This document shows positions 35,057 to 38,188 of a stretch of DNA of 38,188 nucleotides, piece after piece. Each line of letters opens with the position of its first letter. The stretch's first letter is position 1. Both the position numbers and the translations under genes were made by a program. This DNA comes from Thermoanaerobacterales bacterium (lineage in GTDB: Bacteria > Actinomycetota > Acidimicrobiia > Acidimicrobiales > JACDCH01): assembly GCA_017577565.1 (NCBI GenBank), contig PKRH01000012.1, forward strand, positions 1-38,188, written 5' to 3'. Under the pieces are notes generated by a model. That model was not told where the DNA came from and made no database searches. It was given only the letters and a program-made list of their open reading frames with translations.

Positions 35057-35847
35057 CCGCCGGGGTGCTCGCCGCGGCCGCCGCCGAGGCCGCCGACCAG
35101 GTCCGGGACGGGTCGCTGCTGGTGGCGGCGCCCATCGCGGCCGCGGCCGGGGTCGTGTCGTTCCTGTCGCCGTGCGTCCTGCCGCTCGTCCCCGGCTACC
35201 TGTCGTACGTGACCGGCACCTCGGTGCGCGACCTCGGCGAGGGCGGCCGCGCCCGGGCCGGGCGGGTGGCCCTCGGCGCGCTCGGGTTCGTGCTCGGCGT
35301 CGCGGTCGTCTTCGTGTCGTTCGGCGCCCTCTTCGGCGCCCTCGGCCGGGCCCTGCGGCAGAACGAGGAGGCGCTGACCCGGGGCTTCGGCGTGGTGACC
35401 ATCCTGCTCGGCCTCGTGCTGGCCGGCGCCTTCAGCCGGGTCGCCCTCGTCAACCGCGACGTGCGCATCCACCGCGTGCCCCGGGCCGGCCTGCTCGGCG
35501 CCCCGCTGCTCGGCGTCGCCTTCGCCCTCGGGTGGACGCCGTGCATCGGGCCGACCCTCGGCGCGGTCCTCGGCCTGGCCGCCTCGAGCGACCAGGCCTC
35601 GGCGGCCCGCGGCGCCCTCCTCTCGGTCGCCTACTGCCTGGGCCTCGGCGTGCCCTTCCTGGCCACCGGCCTCGCCTTCGACCGGGCGATGCGGGCCCTG
35701 GCCGTCGTGCGGCGCCACGGCCGGTCGGTGACGGTGGCCGGCGGGGCGGTGCTGGTCGCCATCGGGGTGCTCCAGGTCACCGGCGTGTGGACGGCCGTCA
35801 TGAACGAGCTGCAGGCCCGGTTCGGGGGTGCCGGCCTGCCGCTGTGA
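35053..35847 (+). CDS. ccdA: CcdA/DsbD-like cytochrome c biogenesis membrane protein
   Basis: 264 aa, about six TM helices. The paired redox cysteines lie in VSFLSPCVLPLVPGYLSY and GWTPCIGPTLGAVLGLA, the signature of CcdA. It passes electrons from cytosolic thioredoxin to extracytoplasmic thiol proteins such as the TlpA-like neighbour. The N-terminus (VTAGVLAAAAAEAADQ) is longer and Ala-rich. GTG 35053 overlaps the preceding stop. Last gene of the operon. Confidence 0.93.
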   Translation: MTAGVLAAAAAEAADQVRDGSLLVAAPIAAAAGVVSFLSPCVLPLVPGYLSYVTGTSVRDLGEGGRARAGRVALGALGFVLGVAVVFVSFGALFGALGRALRQNEEALTRGFGVVTILLGLVLAGAFSRVALVNRDVRIHRVPRAGLLGAPLLGVAFALGWTPCIGPTLGAVLGLAASSDQASAARGALLSVAYCLGLGVPFLATGLAFDRAMRALAVVRRHGRSVTVAGGAVLVAIGVLQVTGVWTAVMNELQARFGGAGLPL

Positions 35848-35886
35848 CGGGTGTCGGGGGTGCGGTGCCGGCGCGGCGTCCGCCAC

Positions 35887-35892
35887 TAGACT
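35887..35892 (+). promoter_or_regulatory. -10 box TAGACT for leaderless guaB
   Basis: TAGACT, 6-nt spacer CCCCTC, then ATG 35899. No ribosome site and no clear -35. Confidence 0.6.
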
Positions 35893-35898
35893 CCCCTC

Positions 35899-37473
<1,575 letters not shown>

Positions 37474-37480
37474 GCCAGGG

Positions 37481-37503
37481 CCGGCCCGCCGGCGGCGGGT
37501 CGG
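37481..37503. terminator. Hairpin between convergent guaB and NUDIX gene
   Basis: CCGGCCCGCC / GGCGGGTCGG, a 10-bp stem including one G-U pair and a GGC loop, 8 nt after the guaB stop. Confidence 0.55.
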
Positions 37504-37511
37504 CGGGGGCG

Positions 37512-38126
37512 TCAGTCGTGCAGGAGGCTGCCCCGGCCGAGGGTGCCGGTGGCGATGCCGAGCAGCTGGCGCAGCAGCGCGGCGGTGGCGCCCCACACCG
37601 TGTCGCCCACGAGCTCGAAGAAGAAGATGGGCCGGGGCGAGCCGTCGGGGAACGTCCAGACCTCCTCGCGGTAGACGGCCGGGTCGAGCAGTTCGGCCAG
37701 CGGCACGTGCAGCACCGCCTCGACCTCGTCGGGGCTGGGCACGGTGTCGGGCCGCCCGGGCAGGGCGCCGACGAACGGGACGATGAACGAGTCGCTCGAC
37801 ACCGTCGAGAGGTGGTCGAGCTCGCCGATGAGCTCGACCGACGCCGGGTCGAGGCCGATCTCCTCCTGCGCCTCCCGGCGCGCCGCCGCCTCGGGCGCCT
37901 CGCCCGGCTCCACCCGGCCGCCGGGGAAGCTGACCTCGCCCTGGTGGGTCCGCAGGTCCCAGGTCCGCCGGGTGAGCACGACGACCGCCCCCTCGCCGGC
38001 GTCGCCGTCGTAGAGCGGCACGAGCACGGCGGACGGTCGGCGGGCGGGCCGGTCCCCGTCGGCGAACTCGACCGGCGAGGGGCGGGCGGGCCCCCGCGCG
38101 GCCAGCGCCCGCCGCCGGACCTCGAC
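37512..38126 (-). CDS. NUDIX hydrolase, CoA pyrophosphatase-like (5' end missing)
   Basis: Hydrolyses CoA or related diphosphates. The NUDIX box GGRVEPGEAPEAAARREAQEEIG is present. The upstream LTRRTWDLRTHQGEVSFPGG matches the UPF0035 signature of CoA pyrophosphatases, and the C-terminal IFFFELVGDTVWGATAALL fits the family. About 204 residues are readable from 38126. The open frame continues to an ATG at 38165, but the 13 residues it would add come from adapter-like sequence, so the true N-terminus is lost at the contig end. Convergent with guaB. Confidence 0.88.
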   Translation of the reverse strand, partial: VEVRRRALAARGPARPSPVEFADGDRPARRPSAVLVPLYDGDAGEGAVVVLTRRTWDLRTHQGEVSFPGGRVEPGEAPEAAARREAQEEIGLDPASVELIGELDHLSTVSSDSFIVPFVGALPGRPDTVPSPDEVEAVLHVPLAELLDPAVYREEVWTFPDGSPRPIFFFELVGDTVWGATAALLRQLLGIATGTLGRGSLLHD

Positions 38127-38188
38127 CTGGCTCTTATTCACACCTGACGCTGCCCACCGAATCACAGCTGGATCGCTATATATGTGCG
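38127..38188. other. Adapter-like, probably non-genomic end sequence
   Basis: From 38127 composition abruptly becomes AT-richer. On the minus strand 38160-38127 closely follows the Nextera Read 1 / Tn5 mosaic-end adapter: GGCAGCGTCAG, TGTG, ATAAGAG and CAG match in order, with about five or six differences and one extra base over 33 positions. The remaining 28 bases (with TATATATG) are unrecognised. Confidence 0.75.

Overview
The window is strongly GC-rich and densely packed. It appears to be a contig from an actinobacterium. Supporting signs are the GuaB3-GuaA pair, a PcrA helicase with a C-terminal Tudor-like tail, an L,D-transpeptidase, frequent GTG starts and many TAnnnT -10 boxes directly in front of start codons. 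Several proteins resemble Acidimicrobiia (Iamia/Ilumatobacter-like), but that placement is inference. Both ends cut a gene: a Ser/Thr kinase on the left and a NUDIX hydrolase on the right. The last about 60 bases are not genomic in appearance; they closely resemble a Nextera/Tn5 sequencing adapter.

Left part (1-12.6 kb). A truncated kinase diverges from icd (NADP isocitrate dehydrogenase). Then comes a leftward block, purN-purH-folD-metF plus a solitary DNA methyltransferase and a broken potassium-channel remnant. PurN and PurH use 10-formyl-THF, FolD makes it, and MetF draws one-carbon units toward methionine, so this is a folate/purine block. Three small membrane-protein genes follow, including a 32-residue ORF translationally coupled to its neighbour. 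Next are leftward sucC-sucD (succinyl-CoA synthetase) and a membrane-anchored protein that resembles a Rieske fold without cluster ligands.

Middle (12.6-25 kb). An L,D-transpeptidase and PcrA helicase run leftward. An alpha/beta hydrolase and a limonene-epoxide-hydrolase-like protein run rightward. Next come a DUF1028 protein, a Baeyer-Villiger-type monooxygenase and a PF10118 ferritin-like hydrolase, the last facing a divergent TetR regulator across an AT-rich operator-like palindrome. A CTP-synthase-like glutamine amidotransferase, a PQQ/cytochrome c lipoprotein and a glutamate-dehydrogenase-like protein that lacks the catalytic lysine follow.

Right part (25-38 kb). A membrane spermidine-synthase-like protein is tail to tail with guaB3-guaA (guanine nucleotide branch). 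Then come a group II PLP decarboxylase, a PQQ-propeller lipoprotein broken by one extra C, and a five-gene copper/thiol maturation operon (SCO1, PCuAC, cupredoxin-like, TlpA-like, CcdA-like) with start/stop overlaps. The window closes with guaB (IMP dehydrogenase) and the truncated CoA-pyrophosphatase-like NUDIX gene.

I see no single new defence or mobile system. The items most worth a second look are the recurrent leaderless promoters, the dehydrogenase-like probable pseudoenzyme, the ligand-poor cupredoxin and Rieske-like proteins, the PurH active-site substitution, the coupled 32-aa ORF, and the adapter artefact at the end.
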